A stretch of DNA of 64,000 nt, taken from assembly GCA_003258405.1 (NCBI GenBank), contig QKPN01000002.1:186001-250000 (forward strand), in the 5' to 3' direction. The stretch is from Rhodobacteraceae bacterium DSL-40. GTDB lineage: Bacteria > Pseudomonadota > Alphaproteobacteria > Rhodobacterales > Rhodobacteraceae. The notes under the pieces were generated by a model, which worked only from the letters and a program-made list of their open reading frames with translations, was not told where the DNA came from and searched no databases. The translations under genes were made by a program, and so were the position numbers. Positions 1 through 8,832 of the stretch are shown in pieces. Each line of letters opens with the position of its first letter. Positions within the stretch are counted from its first letter, which is position 1.

Positions 1-26
1 GCCCGCCCCCTCGCTATATCCCCGCC

Positions 27-1634
27 ATGCTGGACAGAGCCATGAACACGCCCGAACTGCCGCCCGAAGTCGCCCGCCGGCGGACCTTCGCGATCATCTC
101 ACATCCCGATGCGGGCAAGACAACGCTGACGGAGAAGTTCCTGCTCTACGGCGGCGCCATCCAGATGGCGGGCCAGGTCCGCGCCAAGGGCGAGGCGCGC
201 AGAACTCGCAGCGATTTCATGAAGTTGGAGCAGGATCGCGGCATCTCTGTCTCGGCCTCCGCCATGTCCTTCCCCTTCCAGGACTGGTGGTTCAACCTCG
301 TGGACACGCCGGGCCACAGCGACTTCTCCGAAGACACCTACCGGACGCTGACGGCAGTCGATGCGGCCATCATGGTGATCGACGGGGCGAAGGGGGTCGA
401 GAGCCAGACGCGCAAGCTCTTCGAGGTCTGCCGCCTCCGCGACCTGCCGATCATCACCTTCTGCAACAAGATGGACCGCGAGGCCCGCGATACCTTTGAA
501 ATCATAGACGAAATCCAGCAGGAGCTCCAGCTCGACGTCTGCCCGGCAAGCTGGCCCATCGGCATGGGCCGCGAGTTTCTCGGCTGCTACGACATGCTGA
601 ACGACCGGCTCGAGCTCATGGACCGCGCCGATCGCAACAAGCGCGCCGAGAGCATCCGCATGGAAGGCCTCGACGATCCGCGGATGGCCGACCACATTCC
701 GGCGGACCTGCTCGAGACCCTCCGCGAGGAGGTCGAGATGGCGCGCGAGCTGCTGCCCACCTTCGACCACCAGGCCATGCTCGACGGCAACCTCTCGCCG
801 ATCTGGTTCGGCTCGGCGATCAACTCCTTCGGGGTGCAGGAGCTCATGCGCGGCATCGGGCTCTACGGGCCCCCGCCCCAGATCCGCCCGACCGAAACCC
901 GCGGCGTCGGCGCCTGGGAAGACAAGGTCACCGGCTTCGTCTTCAAGGTCCAGGCCAACATGGACCCCAAGCACCGCGACCGCGTGGCCTTCGTCCGCCT
1001 CTGCTCTGGCCATTTTGCCCGTGGCATGAAGCTCAAGCACGTGCGCACCGGCAAGCCGATGGCGATCTCCAACCCCGTGCTCTTCCTCGCCAACGACCGC
1101 GAACTGGCCGAGGATGCCTGGGCCGGCGACATCATCGGCATCCCGAACCACGGCCAGCTCCGCATCGGCGATGCGCTGACCGAAGGCGAGGACCTGCGCT
1201 TCACCGGCATTCCCTCGTTTGCGCCGGAACTCCTGCAGAACGTCCGCGCGGGCGATCCGATGAAGGCCAAGCACCTCGAAAAGGCGCTGACCCAGTTCGC
1301 CGAGGAAGGCGCCTCGAAGCTCTTCAAGCCGGTATTCGGCTCGGGCTGGATCGTCGGCGTCGTCGGCCCCCTCCAGTTCGATGTGCTCGCCTCCCGCATC
1401 GAGCTCGAATACGGGCTTCCCGTCCGCTTCGAGCCGACCCAGTTCACATCCGCGCGCTGGATCTCGGGCCCGAAGGACAAGATCGAGGCCTTCATCAAGG
1501 CCAACAAGGGCCATATGGCCGAGGACCACGACGGCGATCCGGTCTACATGACCCGCCTGCAATGGGACATCGACCGCGTGGAGCGCGATTATCCAGACCT
1601 TCGGCTTACCGCGACAAAGGAAATGATGGTCTGA
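27..1634 (+). CDS. prfC: Peptide chain release factor 3 (RF3)
   Basis: Translational GTPase that recycles RF1/RF2 from the ribosome after peptide release. The G1 loop SHPDAGKTT lies at residues 25-33, the G3 motif VDTPGH near residue 92 and the G4 motif NKMD near residue 147. EF-G-like domains II and III follow, and the 535-residue length is normal for RF3. The ATG at 45 (MNTPELPPE) is an alternative start and agrees better with the usual short RF3 N-terminus. It is a single gene, and the sequence upstream of base 27 is too short to show a promoter. The identification is firm; only the start is uncertain. Confidence 0.95.
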   Translation: MLDRAMNTPELPPEVARRRTFAIISHPDAGKTTLTEKFLLYGGAIQMAGQVRAKGEARRTRSDFMKLEQDRGISVSASAMSFPFQDWWFNLVDTPGHSDFSEDTYRTLTAVDAAIMVIDGAKGVESQTRKLFEVCRLRDLPIITFCNKMDREARDTFEIIDEIQQELQLDVCPASWPIGMGREFLGCYDMLNDRLELMDRADRNKRAESIRMEGLDDPRMADHIPADLLETLREEVEMARELLPTFDHQAMLDGNLSPIWFGSAINSFGVQELMRGIGLYGPPPQIRPTETRGVGAWEDKVTGFVFKVQANMDPKHRDRVAFVRLCSGHFARGMKLKHVRTGKPMAISNPVLFLANDRELAEDAWAGDIIGIPNHGQLRIGDALTEGEDLRFTGIPSFAPELLQNVRAGDPMKAKHLEKALTQFAEEGASKLFKPVFGSGWIVGVVGPLQFDVLASRIELEYGLPVRFEPTQFTSARWISGPKDKIEAFIKANKGHMAEDHDGDPVYMTRLQWDIDRVERDYPDLRLTATKEMMV

Positions 1635-1722
1635 TTTCCGGGCGGAGACGCGCGCGGCCGAGACGGATTGGTTTACCGGCCCGGGCGCGCTAGGGAGGGC
1701 GGGTTCCCCGGATCGAGGCCCC

Positions 1723-2661
1723 ATGCTCCCCAACCTCGCCATAGTCCTGCCGATCTTCGCCCTGATCCTTGCGGGCTGGCTCGCGCGGCGCAGCAATGCG
1801 CTCGGGCCGGATGCCACCCGCGAGGTGAACCGTCTTGTGGTCTATCTCGCCCTTCCCGCCCTGCTCTTCGACATCATGGCGAACGCGAGCCCCGCGGAGA
1901 TCTGGCAACCCGGCTTCATTTTCGCCTTCTCGGCCGGGTGTGCAGCCGTTTTCGGGATCACCCTTCTTGTGCGGATGCGCCGCGGCCGCCGGCTTGCCGA
2001 TGCCGCGATCGACGGGCTCAATGCCGCCTATCCCAATACCGGCTATGTCGGCTTTCCGCTCGTTCTTGCGGTCATTGGCCCGGATGGTCTGGCCGCAACG
2101 CTCCTCGCGACCATCCTCACCGCCTGCGTGCTCTTCGGCGTCGCGATCGTGCTGATCGAAAGCGCGCTCCATTCCGGGATGCGCCGCCGGGATATTGCGC
2201 GGCGGACGCTCTCCGCGCTGGTCCGGAACCCGCTCCTCCTCGCGCCGGCTGTCGGGGCTCTCGTCATGCTGTCGGGCTGGCCGGTGCCGAAGCCGCTCGA
2301 AACCTTCCTCGATCTTCTCGGCGGGGCCGCCTCGCCCTGCGCGCTTGTAGCGCTCGGGCTCTTCCTCGCCGACAATGCCGGCCGCCGCCCGGAAGAGGGG
2401 CGCAGCGCCGAGCTCCTGCTTGTCGTCCTGAAGCTGGCGGTCCAGCCTGCGGTCACATGGCTCGTCGCCGTGCCCCTGCTCGGGCTCCCGGCCACTGCGG
2501 CCCAGACCGCGGTGCTGCTCTCGGCGCTTCCGACTGGCACCGGCCCGTTCATGCTCGCAGCCTTCTACGGGCGCGATGCACTGCTGACCGCGCGCGTGGT
2601 CGTGGCAACCACCGTGCTCTCCGTTCTGACCCTTTCGCTCTATCTCGCGGCAAGCCAGTGA
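1723..2661 (+). CDS. AEC (auxin efflux carrier) family transporter
   Basis: Inner-membrane permease of 312 residues, the usual AEC family length. It is almost entirely hydrophobic, with about ten predicted helices. It starts with LAIVLPIFALILAGWLARR and has the typical AEC half-repeat (VNRLVVYLALPALLF, then LNAAYPNTGYVGFPL, and PTGTGPFMLAAFYG near the C-terminus). The conserved N-T-G-Y-G-F-P block is seen around residues 104-112. Bacterial members export or import organic acids such as malate or malonate, but the substrate cannot be read from the sequence. It is likely monocistronic, about 90 bp after prfC. Confidence 0.88.
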   Translation: MLPNLAIVLPIFALILAGWLARRSNALGPDATREVNRLVVYLALPALLFDIMANASPAEIWQPGFIFAFSAGCAAVFGITLLVRMRRGRRLADAAIDGLNAAYPNTGYVGFPLVLAVIGPDGLAATLLATILTACVLFGVAIVLIESALHSGMRRRDIARRTLSALVRNPLLLAPAVGALVMLSGWPVPKPLETFLDLLGGAASPCALVALGLFLADNAGRRPEEGRSAELLLVVLKLAVQPAVTWLVAVPLLGLPATAAQTAVLLSALPTGTGPFMLAAFYGRDALLTARVVVATTVLSVLTLSLYLAASQ

Positions 2662-3042
2662 ACGCGGACCGAGGCGCGGTTGCAAGACCGCCGGGATGGC
2701 AGATCAAAGACCACGCGGCAGAACACCCGAGCATAGTGTCCGCATGCGATCAAAATTACTGTGCGACAATTTAAAGCGTGACAGAATTTATCCTCCGGGA
2801 CTAGCCTTTCCTCTGCAGGGGAACGGGGACCACGCAACGGAAGACTGGAGAATAGCTACAGCGGGGCATTGCCCTCCGCTGCAATTTCGTTTCGGACGGC
2901 CGCCGGCGACCGGCGAAACGCTCCGACAGGCTCGCTCCCGCGGCGTGCCTGCGAGCCAGATCCGTCCCGTCATCGCTCACCGCCACCTGCTCGAAAAGAC
3001 TATGCCCCGCGTCCTCTGCGGGCCGACAGGAAGGACCGTGCC
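2662..3042. other. Intergenic region upstream of the RTX gene
   Basis: This stretch of 381 bp separates the AEC transporter from the Gly-rich RTX gene. An AT-richer patch at about 2745-2795 is the likeliest promoter position for the downstream gene, which would give a long untranslated leader. A good Shine-Dalgarno AGGAAGGA sits at 3028-3035. The plus frame is open upstream from 2869, but that translation is Arg/Pro-rich and not convincing protein. No RNA family was recognised. Confidence 0.5.
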
Positions 3043-5109
3043 ATGACAAGAATTGTCGTAACCCATTCCGGCGATACCACCGATCCCGACGATGGGCGCC
3101 TCACTCTCAGGGAAGCCGTTGCGCTCGCGGAGGCGACGGAGGGCGCGGACCGCATTGTCTTTGCCAAGGCCGTTTCCCGCGTCACGCTCGAGCGGTCCCT
3201 GACCATCGACGACGATTCTGTGCTCGTCATCGAGGGCGACCGGAATCGCGACGGGCTTGCCGATGTCACGATTTCCGCCAGCGACAGTTTCAGCGGTGGA
3301 TCGCTGCTGCATAACGACGGCACCGACCTCCGGATCGACAGCGTGCATTTCGGCGGATTCGACATCACGCGGTCCGACGGCTTCAATTCCATCTTCGCCG
3401 GCACCACCGGCGGCAATGGCGGCAGTTTCGCGACGATCTACAACGAGTCCCTCGCCAGGCTCACGCTTTCGGGCGTCGAGTTCGCCGACATCGGCATCAC
3501 CGCCGGCAATGGCGGCACGGGCGGGGCCGGAGCCAACGGAACGGCCGGCACGAGCTTCGGCACCGCCGACAACGGCATGAACGGCCGTAGCGGCGGCAGC
3601 GGCCAGAGCGGGACAGGGGGCGGCAACGGCGGGGCCGGCGGGATGGCCGTTGGCGCGGTCTGGAACGATGCATCGGCAACCCTCAAGGTCATCAACGTCG
3701 CCGTTACACCCGATGTCAGCGTCTCGGCGGGGGATGGAGGCGCAGGCGCGCGCGGGGGGACCGGCGGCAATGGCGGGCGTGGCCAGAACGGCGGCGACGG
3801 CGTGGCCTTTGGCGCATTCCCTGGCGACCTCCTGCCAGGGAACGGCGGGAATGGCGGCGCGGGAGGCCGCGGCGGGTCCGGCGGACCCGGCGGGCTCGGC
3901 GGCAATGCGACGGCGGGGATCTATAACGAGGGCACCCTGGCCATCCGCACCGGGCTCGGCGGGGCAGGCGCAACCGCGGACGCAGGCTCCGGGGGCTCTG
4001 GCGGCAGCGGCGGCTCCGGCGGGCGCGGCGGGGCGGGCGGTTCGGGCGGCTCGCTCTTCCTCTACCCCGACGGCGCACCGGGCCGGACCGGCAGCACCGG
4101 ATCGAACGGAAGCACCGGAAGCACCGGAATTGCGGGAGATGCGGACACCCTGCTGCTCACGGACGGGTCCGAGACGGCGCGGGTCTTCGACACGCTGGTC
4201 TTTGCCCATGCCTCGCAGACGGCGGCGCGCGAGGGCGGATCGCTCATCTTCACGGTGGTCCGGCTCGGATCGAGCGACACGAATTTCACCGTCGACTGGA
4301 AGATCGGCGGCGGGCCGACCATCGGCGGCAAGGATCTCGACGGTTCCGGCCTTTCGGGCGAGGTCGAGTTCACCGCGGGTGGCGCCGATGTCCGGCGGGT
4401 GAAGGTGGATCTCGCCAGAGACGGGCACACCGAAGGCAACGAGACGCTGGTCTTCCGGCTGGGCGAGGCCAACTTCACCTCGACGACCGACGAGACCGTC
4501 GGGTTCGGCACGGTACGGGCGCTCAGCACGATCCGCGATGCGGACGCCCCGACGGGCCGGGGCGATCGGCTGGTCGGCACAGTGTTCGACGACGAGATCA
4601 ATGCGCTCGGGGGCAACGACAAGATGTTTGGCGCCGGCGGCAACGACAAGCTGCTGGGCAATTCCGGCAACGATTCGATCCGGGGTGGCGCGGGCAATGA
4701 CAAGCTCATTGGCGGCAACGACCGGGATAATCTGACCGGGAACGAGGGAAGGGACACGCTGGTGGGCGGGCTCGGCGCCGACCGGATGACGGGAGGGGCA
4801 GATGGTGATGTCTTTGTCTTCACGGACTTCCGCGATTCCCGGCCCGGCACGGCCCGCGACGTCATCACGGATTTCGGCCGCGGCGACGACAAGATTCATC
4901 TCGTCCGGATCGACGGCGACCCGCTGCGCGACGGCAATCAGCATCTCGAATTCATCGGCCGCAACGCCTTCGATGGCGACGGCGGTCAGGTCCGGTTTGA
5001 TGCGGCCCATCACCGGCTTCTGGTCGATCTGACCGGGAACGGCCGCCCGGAGATGGAGATCGCGCTCGCCCATGTCTCGCATTTCAGCGCCGACGATCTG
5101 ATCCTCTGA
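3043..5109 (+). CDS. Gly-rich CSLREA/Calx-beta/RTX repeat protein, probably secreted by type I
   Basis: A 688-residue acidic protein without a classical signal peptide. The N-terminus (residues 1-35, with DGRLTLREAVALA) matches the CSLREA-type start of parallel beta-helix surface proteins. Residues about 118-363 are a low-complexity GGNGGAGG/GGSGG region resembling a glycine-rich collagen-like or PGRS stretch. Residues about 383-500 look like a Calx-beta domain (ending in NETLVFRLGEANF). RTX calcium-binding nonapeptides (GGNDK, GNSGNDSI, GGAGNDKL, GGLGADRM) follow near 520-590. The C-terminus has the usual FxDFRDSRP...ITDFxxGDDKI tail seen in type I secretion substrates. No type I transporter lies nearby. 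The start was chosen for its strong ribosome binding site and the CSLREA-like N-terminus. Confidence 0.85.
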   Translation: MTRIVVTHSGDTTDPDDGRLTLREAVALAEATEGADRIVFAKAVSRVTLERSLTIDDDSVLVIEGDRNRDGLADVTISASDSFSGGSLLHNDGTDLRIDSVHFGGFDITRSDGFNSIFAGTTGGNGGSFATIYNESLARLTLSGVEFADIGITAGNGGTGGAGANGTAGTSFGTADNGMNGRSGGSGQSGTGGGNGGAGGMAVGAVWNDASATLKVINVAVTPDVSVSAGDGGAGARGGTGGNGGRGQNGGDGVAFGAFPGDLLPGNGGNGGAGGRGGSGGPGGLGGNATAGIYNEGTLAIRTGLGGAGATADAGSGGSGGSGGSGGRGGAGGSGGSLFLYPDGAPGRTGSTGSNGSTGSTGIAGDADTLLLTDGSETARVFDTLVFAHASQTAAREGGSLIFTVVRLGSSDTNFTVDWKIGGGPTIGGKDLDGSGLSGEVEFTAGGADVRRVKVDLARDGHTEGNETLVFRLGEANFTSTTDETVGFGTVRALSTIRDADAPTGRGDRLVGTVFDDEINALGGNDKMFGAGGNDKLLGNSGNDSIRGGAGNDKLIGGNDRDNLTGNEGRDTLVGGLGADRMTGGADGDVFVFTDFRDSRPGTARDVITDFGRGDDKIHLVRIDGDPLRDGNQHLEFIGRNAFDGDGGQVRFDAAHHRLLVDLTGNGRPEMEIALAHVSHFSADDLIL

Positions 5110-5525
5110 GCGGGGCTCCGGAGGGTCGTTTCACCGTGAAAACGAGGGTTTTCACGGTGAAACGGAAATCAAGTGTCTGAAATATCTTGATAAAGTTGCT
5201 AACAAATCATGAATCAGGCCGTGAAACGCTGCGCGGAGACCGGCAGGGCCGAGGGCGCGTGCGGAGCGCCGGGGGCCATTCCGGGCCCGTGGTTAACCGG
5301 CGCGTGAGCAGTTTGGGTTAGATTTGCAGGATCGGGCAAGGGGGAGCGCGCGCTGGGCGCACCGCGGCCCGCCCGGCACGGCCGGGTTACACTTGTTTCG
5401 ATTATTACGGTTATTTCATTTGAGAGAACATGCCTGAGACCTTATTTGTCGATTGCACGCCGCAGAGCCGTTTCGGCGCGGAAACGCCGCAGACACGCCC
5501 GCGACGTCACGGAGGGAAGACAGGA
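5110..5525. other. Intergenic region with palindromic element copy 1
   Basis: 416 bp between the RTX gene and the toxin-antitoxin pair. The first part holds a perfect hairpin and a conserved ~80-bp element annotated separately. The hairpin could also end transcription of the RTX gene, although no T-run follows it. The AT-rich patch at about 5390-5430 (TTACACTTGTTTCGATTATTACGG and beyond) is the best candidate promoter region for the antitoxin gene. Confidence 0.5.
5128..5214. repeat. Conserved palindromic intergenic element, copy 1
   Basis: The arms GTTTCACCGTGAAAAC (5128-5143) and GTTTTCACGGTGAAAC (5148-5163) form a perfect 16-bp inverted repeat with a GAGG loop. Each arm is itself a TTTCAC-N-GTGAAA palindrome (5129-5141 and 5150-5162), and their centres are 21 bp apart, about two helical turns. 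Further right come CTGAAAT and TAACAAATCATGAAT (5200-5214). The same order of blocks over almost the same distance recurs at 43127-43206. Either a double operator for a dimeric repressor or a structured RNA would fit; its function is unknown. Confidence 0.75.
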
Positions 5526-5984
5526 ATGGGACACGCAGACAGGGTCGTCGCGCTCACGAAACGCCTGCCGACCCATGACGAGATGACGAACGCCGCCGAT
5601 GCCGCAACGGCGCTGGCGCGGGCGCGCAACGACGACGGCTCGCTGACGATCTTCGTCGATGCGGACGGCAAGGAGATGCGCCTCGCGCCCGCCGTCGGCG
5701 ATGTGGTGATCGACCTGCTCGGCCTGCTCGCGCGCAACAACATGGTCACCATCGTGCCGACGGGCGCCGAGCTCACGACGCAGCAGGCGGCGGATCTGCT
5801 CAATGTCAGCCGGCCCTATCTGAGCGGCCTGCTGAAGGACGGAACCATCGACCATATCCAGGTCGGCTCACACCGGCGGGTCCGGCTCGAGGATCTGATG
5901 GCCTACAAGGCCAAGCGCGACGCGGGCCGGCGCGGAGCGTTGCGGGAGATGGCGCGGCTCGGGCAGGACTTCGACGCCGACTGA
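5526..5984 (+). CDS. Excisionase-like HTH protein, probable antitoxin of PIN toxin
   Basis: 152-residue cytoplasmic protein with a C-terminal excisionase/MerR-like helix-turn-helix (residues about 92-140: LTTQQAADLLNVSRPYLSGL, followed by VGSHRRVRLEDL). The N-terminal half is an unrecognised acidic region containing IFVDADGKEMRLAP. A PIN-domain gene follows 16 bp later, the arrangement of a type II toxin-antitoxin pair in which this protein would bind toxin and operator. The start at 5526 has GGAGGGAAG just upstream; a longer frame from 5430 has no comparable site and an atypical N-terminus. Confidence 0.8.
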   Translation: MGHADRVVALTKRLPTHDEMTNAADAATALARARNDDGSLTIFVDADGKEMRLAPAVGDVVIDLLGLLARNNMVTIVPTGAELTTQQAADLLNVSRPYLSGLLKDGTIDHIQVGSHRRVRLEDLMAYKAKRDAGRRGALREMARLGQDFDAD

Positions 5985-6000
5985 CCAGATCGATTCCGCC

Positions 6001-6582
6001 TTGGGCCAGCATTACGCCGACCGCTTCACCGTCGTTCTCGACGCGAACGTCCTGTATCCGTTCTGGATGCGGGATGCCCTGCTGCGCTTTCATGAAGCCG
6101 GGCTGTTTCGCGCCCGCTGGAGCGACACGATTGTCGAGGAATGGATGAGATCCCTGCTCGCCTGCAAACCCGACCGGGCCGAGAGCGTCCACCGCCAGGT
6201 CGCGGCGATGCGCACGCACTTCGACGATTCCTGGGTGCGCGGGCATGAGACGCTGATCGACGGGCTGACGCTGCCCGATCCCGACGACCGGCATGTACTG
6301 GCCGCCGCCATCAGATGCGGCGCCCAGCATATCGTCACCCGCAACCTGAAGGATTTTCCGGCGGAGGCGCTCGCGCCCTTCGATGTGGAGGCGATCGACC
6401 CGGACGATTTCCTGTGCCGGACCTTCGAGCTCTACCCGGAAGCCGGCATCGACGCCTTCCGGCAGATGCGGGAGGACTACCGCAATCCGCCCTTCCGCCC
6501 GGCGGAATTCCTGATGGAGCTGGCCGCGAAGGGCATGCCGCGGCTGGCCGCGCGGCTGAAGCCCGACTGCACCCGGATCTGA
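6001..6582 (+). CDS. PIN-domain ribonuclease, probable toxin
   Basis: 193 residues with a TTG start. The PIN fold is visible from FTVVLDANVLYP (Asp at residue 14) and carries the acidic residues expected of a Mg2+-dependent RNase: Glu in VEEWMRSLL and the Asp cluster in LPDPDDRHVLAAA, followed by VTRNLKDFP. It belongs to the larger PIN toxins with a helical C-terminal tail rather than the short VapC type. It is probably co-transcribed with the upstream HTH gene, which should neutralise it. All acidic positions look intact, so nothing suggests decay. Confidence 0.82.
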   Translation: MGQHYADRFTVVLDANVLYPFWMRDALLRFHEAGLFRARWSDTIVEEWMRSLLACKPDRAESVHRQVAAMRTHFDDSWVRGHETLIDGLTLPDPDDRHVLAAAIRCGAQHIVTRNLKDFPAEALAPFDVEAIDPDDFLCRTFELYPEAGIDAFRQMREDYRNPPFRPAEFLMELAAKGMPRLAARLKPDCTRI

Positions 6583-6601
6583 GCGCGCCGCCCCTCCGCC
6601 G

Positions 6602-8302
6602 CTATTTCAGCACGCCCAGCGCGGCGGCGATGGTGGGTTCGTAGCGCACGAGCGGGGGCCTGATACCATGCGCGACGAGTTCGCGGCGGACATCCGGCGC
6701 GGTACCGGTCAGGATCACCTCCATGCCCTTGCGCCCGGTCTTGCGGGTGAGGATCTCGATGGTGTTGGCCGCGGTCGAATCGATGAAGGGCACGGCGGCG
6801 AAATCGATCACCAGCGCGCGGTGCTGATCCGAGATGCGGTCGAGCACCGAGCCGATGGAAGCCGCCGCGCCGAAGAAGAACGCCCCCGAGATGCGGTAGA
6901 CCACGACATTCGGGTCGCGCGCCTCGCATTCCTCGTAAGGCACGCGGTCGGCGCCCTGGGTGTCGGCCTGATCCTCGGAGACGAGGGGCGTGTGGCTGGT
7001 GATCGCGGTGGTCTGCGACATGCGGTGGAGGAAGAGCACCGAGCCGAGCGCGAAGCCCACGACGATCGCCTCGGTGAGATCGCGGAAGACGGTGAGCAGG
7101 AAGGTTGTCAGCAGCACCGCGGCATCGCCGCGCGAGGCGCGCAGGAGCGTGGCGAAGGCGTGTTTCTCGACCATGTTCCAGGCGACGATGGCCAGAATGC
7201 CCGCAAGGCTCGCGAGCGGGATGTAGCTGGCGAGCGGTGCGGCCACGAGGATGAAGACGAGCAGGAAGAGCGCGTGCAACATCCCCGAGACGGGCCCGTG
7301 CGCCCCGGCCCGGACGTTGGTGGCGGTGCGCGCGATGGTGCCGGTGACGCAGAGGCCGCCGAAGATCGCCGAGGCGATATTGGCCGCCCCCTGCCCCACG
7401 AGTTCGCAGTTCGAGCGGTGGCGCCGGCCGGTCATGCCGTCGGCAACGACCGCGGAAAGGAGCGATTCGATGGCGCCAAGGAGCGCGAAGGCGAGCGCAT
7501 TCGGCAGCACCGCCTGGATCTTCGCGAGGCTCAGCTCCGGCAGGACGGGCGCCGGCAGGCTGGTGGGAATGCCGCCGAACCTGGTGCCGATGGTCTCGAC
7601 GGGGAGGGCGAAGAGCGCGGTGGCGATGCCCGCGAGCACGACCGCGATGAGCATGCCCGGCCAGTGCGGGCGGAGGTGCTTGAGGCCGGAGATGAGCGCG
7701 ATGGTGGCGGCCGAGATGGCGAGCGCGGGCCAGGAGAGCGTCGGGAGGGCGTCCCTGAGGACCGGGAGCTTCTCGAGGATCGGGCCGGGTTCGGGCCCGG
7801 CGAGCTGGAGACCGAGGAGCGGGCCGATCTGGCTTGCGAAGATGATGACGGCGATGCCGGCGGTGAAGCCCACCGTCACCGGGTAGGGGATGAACTTGAT
7901 GTAGGTGCCGAGGCGCAGGAAGCCCGCGGCCATGAGCATGAGCCCCGCGAGCACGGTGGCAAGCGCGAGGCCCCCCATGCCATGGGCCTCGACGGTGGCG
8001 GCGACGAGGCCGATGAAGGCGCCCGCCGGGCCGCCGATCTGGAAGCGGCTGCCGCCGAGCGCGGAGACGAGGAAGCCGCCGAAGATCGCGGTGTAGAGCC
8101 CCTGCGCGGGCGAGGCCCCCGAGGCGATGGCGATGGCCATGGAGAGCGGCAGGGCGACGATCGCGACGGTGAGCCCGGCAACCGCGTCGGAGCGCAGCGC
8201 GGCGCGGGTGTAGCCCTCGCGCAGGACGGTCACGAGCTTGGGCGTGAACATCTCCGCGAAACTCGGGCGGAGGGCGAGCGGGTCTTCGGATCTCATGCTC
8301 AT
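6602..8302 (-). CDS. SulP family anion transporter with STAS domain
   Basis: 566-residue SLC26/SulP protein of the inner membrane. The N-terminal membrane region includes AVAGLTVAIVALPLSMAIAI and the FQIGGPAGAF signature, and there are about 10-14 helices up to residue 420. The C-terminus is a cytoplasmic STAS domain (VVYRISGAFFFGAA, then VIDFAAVPFIDSTAANTI). Substrates in the family include sulfate, bicarbonate and dicarboxylates; the substrate here is not identifiable. The start at 8302 (MSMRSEDP) is preferred, since the longer frame adds an Arg/Ser-rich non-protein-like extension overlapping the upstream XRE gene. Confidence 0.9.
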   Translation of the reverse strand: MSMRSEDPLALRPSFAEMFTPKLVTVLREGYTRAALRSDAVAGLTVAIVALPLSMAIAIASGASPAQGLYTAIFGGFLVSALGGSRFQIGGPAGAFIGLVAATVEAHGMGGLALATVLAGLMLMAAGFLRLGTYIKFIPYPVTVGFTAGIAVIIFASQIGPLLGLQLAGPEPGPILEKLPVLRDALPTLSWPALAISAATIALISGLKHLRPHWPGMLIAVVLAGIATALFALPVETIGTRFGGIPTSLPAPVLPELSLAKIQAVLPNALAFALLGAIESLLSAVVADGMTGRRHRSNCELVGQGAANIASAIFGGLCVTGTIARTATNVRAGAHGPVSGMLHALFLLVFILVAAPLASYIPLASLAGILAIVAWNMVEKHAFATLLRASRGDAAVLLTTFLLTVFRDLTEAIVVGFALGSVLFLHRMSQTTAITSHTPLVSEDQADTQGADRVPYEECEARDPNVVVYRISGAFFFGAAASIGSVLDRISDQHRALVIDFAAVPFIDSTAANTIEILTRKTGRKGMEVILTGTAPDVRRELVAHGIRPPLVRYEPTIAAALGVLK

Positions 8303-8339
8303 GGGGCGGGGGGCTCTGATCTGGGGGCCGGACGGGGCG

Positions 8340-8606
8340 TCATGCCTTCGGACGGGGGGCGGGGTCGCGGAGGCGCACGCCGCGGCCGCCGGAGGGGCTC
8401 GGCGCGTTCTCCGCGATGAGCTCGATCCCGAGGGCGTCGAGCGCCTCGACCACCCGGGTGAGGCTCTCGACGACGCCCCGCACATTGCCCTGGCTGGCTT
8501 CCATCCGCTGGATCGTCGGCAGCGAGAGGCCGGCGCGCTCGGCGAGAGTGCGCTGGTCGATGCCGAGGAGGGCGCGTGCGGCGCGCAGCTGCGCAGAGGT
8601 GATCAT
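8340..8606 (-). CDS. Small XRE-family HTH regulator
   Basis: 88-residue DNA-binding protein. A lambda-repressor-like HTH spans residues about 5-55 (LRAARALLGIDQRTLAERAG, then LSLPTIQRMEAS), followed by a helix ending in LDALGIELIAEN. This is the compact architecture found in many Rhizobiales and Rhodobacterales genomes, often next to SulP genes. It lies 37 bp upstream of the SulP gene on the same strand and probably shares its transcript. Palindromes about 50 bp upstream may be its own operator. The start at 8606 excludes a basic, non-conserved extension. Confidence 0.85.
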   Translation of the reverse strand: MITSAQLRAARALLGIDQRTLAERAGLSLPTIQRMEASQGNVRGVVESLTRVVEALDALGIELIAENAPSPSGGRGVRLRDPAPRPKA

Positions 8607-8653
8607 CGGGGTGGCGGCTCCCGTTTCGTCCTGACGTGTGAGTCTCAATCCTG

Positions 8654-8676
8654 ATGTTTTAAACATGCATCATGAT
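8654..8676. promoter_or_regulatory. Palindrome cluster between divergent genes, candidate XRE operator
   Basis: In the AT-rich 226-bp gap between the XRE gene and the divergent receptor-like gene lies ATGTTTTAAACAT (8654-8666), a perfect 13-base palindrome around a central T. It is followed at once by ATGCAT (8665-8670) and ATCATGAT (8669-8676). The position suits an operator controlling the XRE-SulP transcript, the receptor operon, or both. There is no direct evidence of binding. Confidence 0.35.
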
Positions 8677-8832
8677 ATTTTGAAGGGGTATTTTGGGGTT
8701 TTTCCTCATTTTGGGACGGCGGGGTCCGCGGGGGTGGCAGGGTTAAATCTTCCTCAACCCTTCGGCCCATAAGGTCGCCGGCAAGCCGTTCACCCGCGCG
8801 TGAGCCTGCCCCCGCAACCCACACCGGACACG

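Noticed and set aside
1668-2774. Plus-strand frame of 368 codons overlapping the AEC transporter
   Set aside because: Pro/Arg/Ala-rich shadow; the transporter frame has the expected hydrophobic helices and family motifs.
5128-5163. Perfect hairpin as a simple intrinsic terminator of the RTX gene
   Set aside because: No T-run follows, the stem is not GC-rich, and the arms are part of a larger element repeated at 43127-43206, so termination alone does not explain it.
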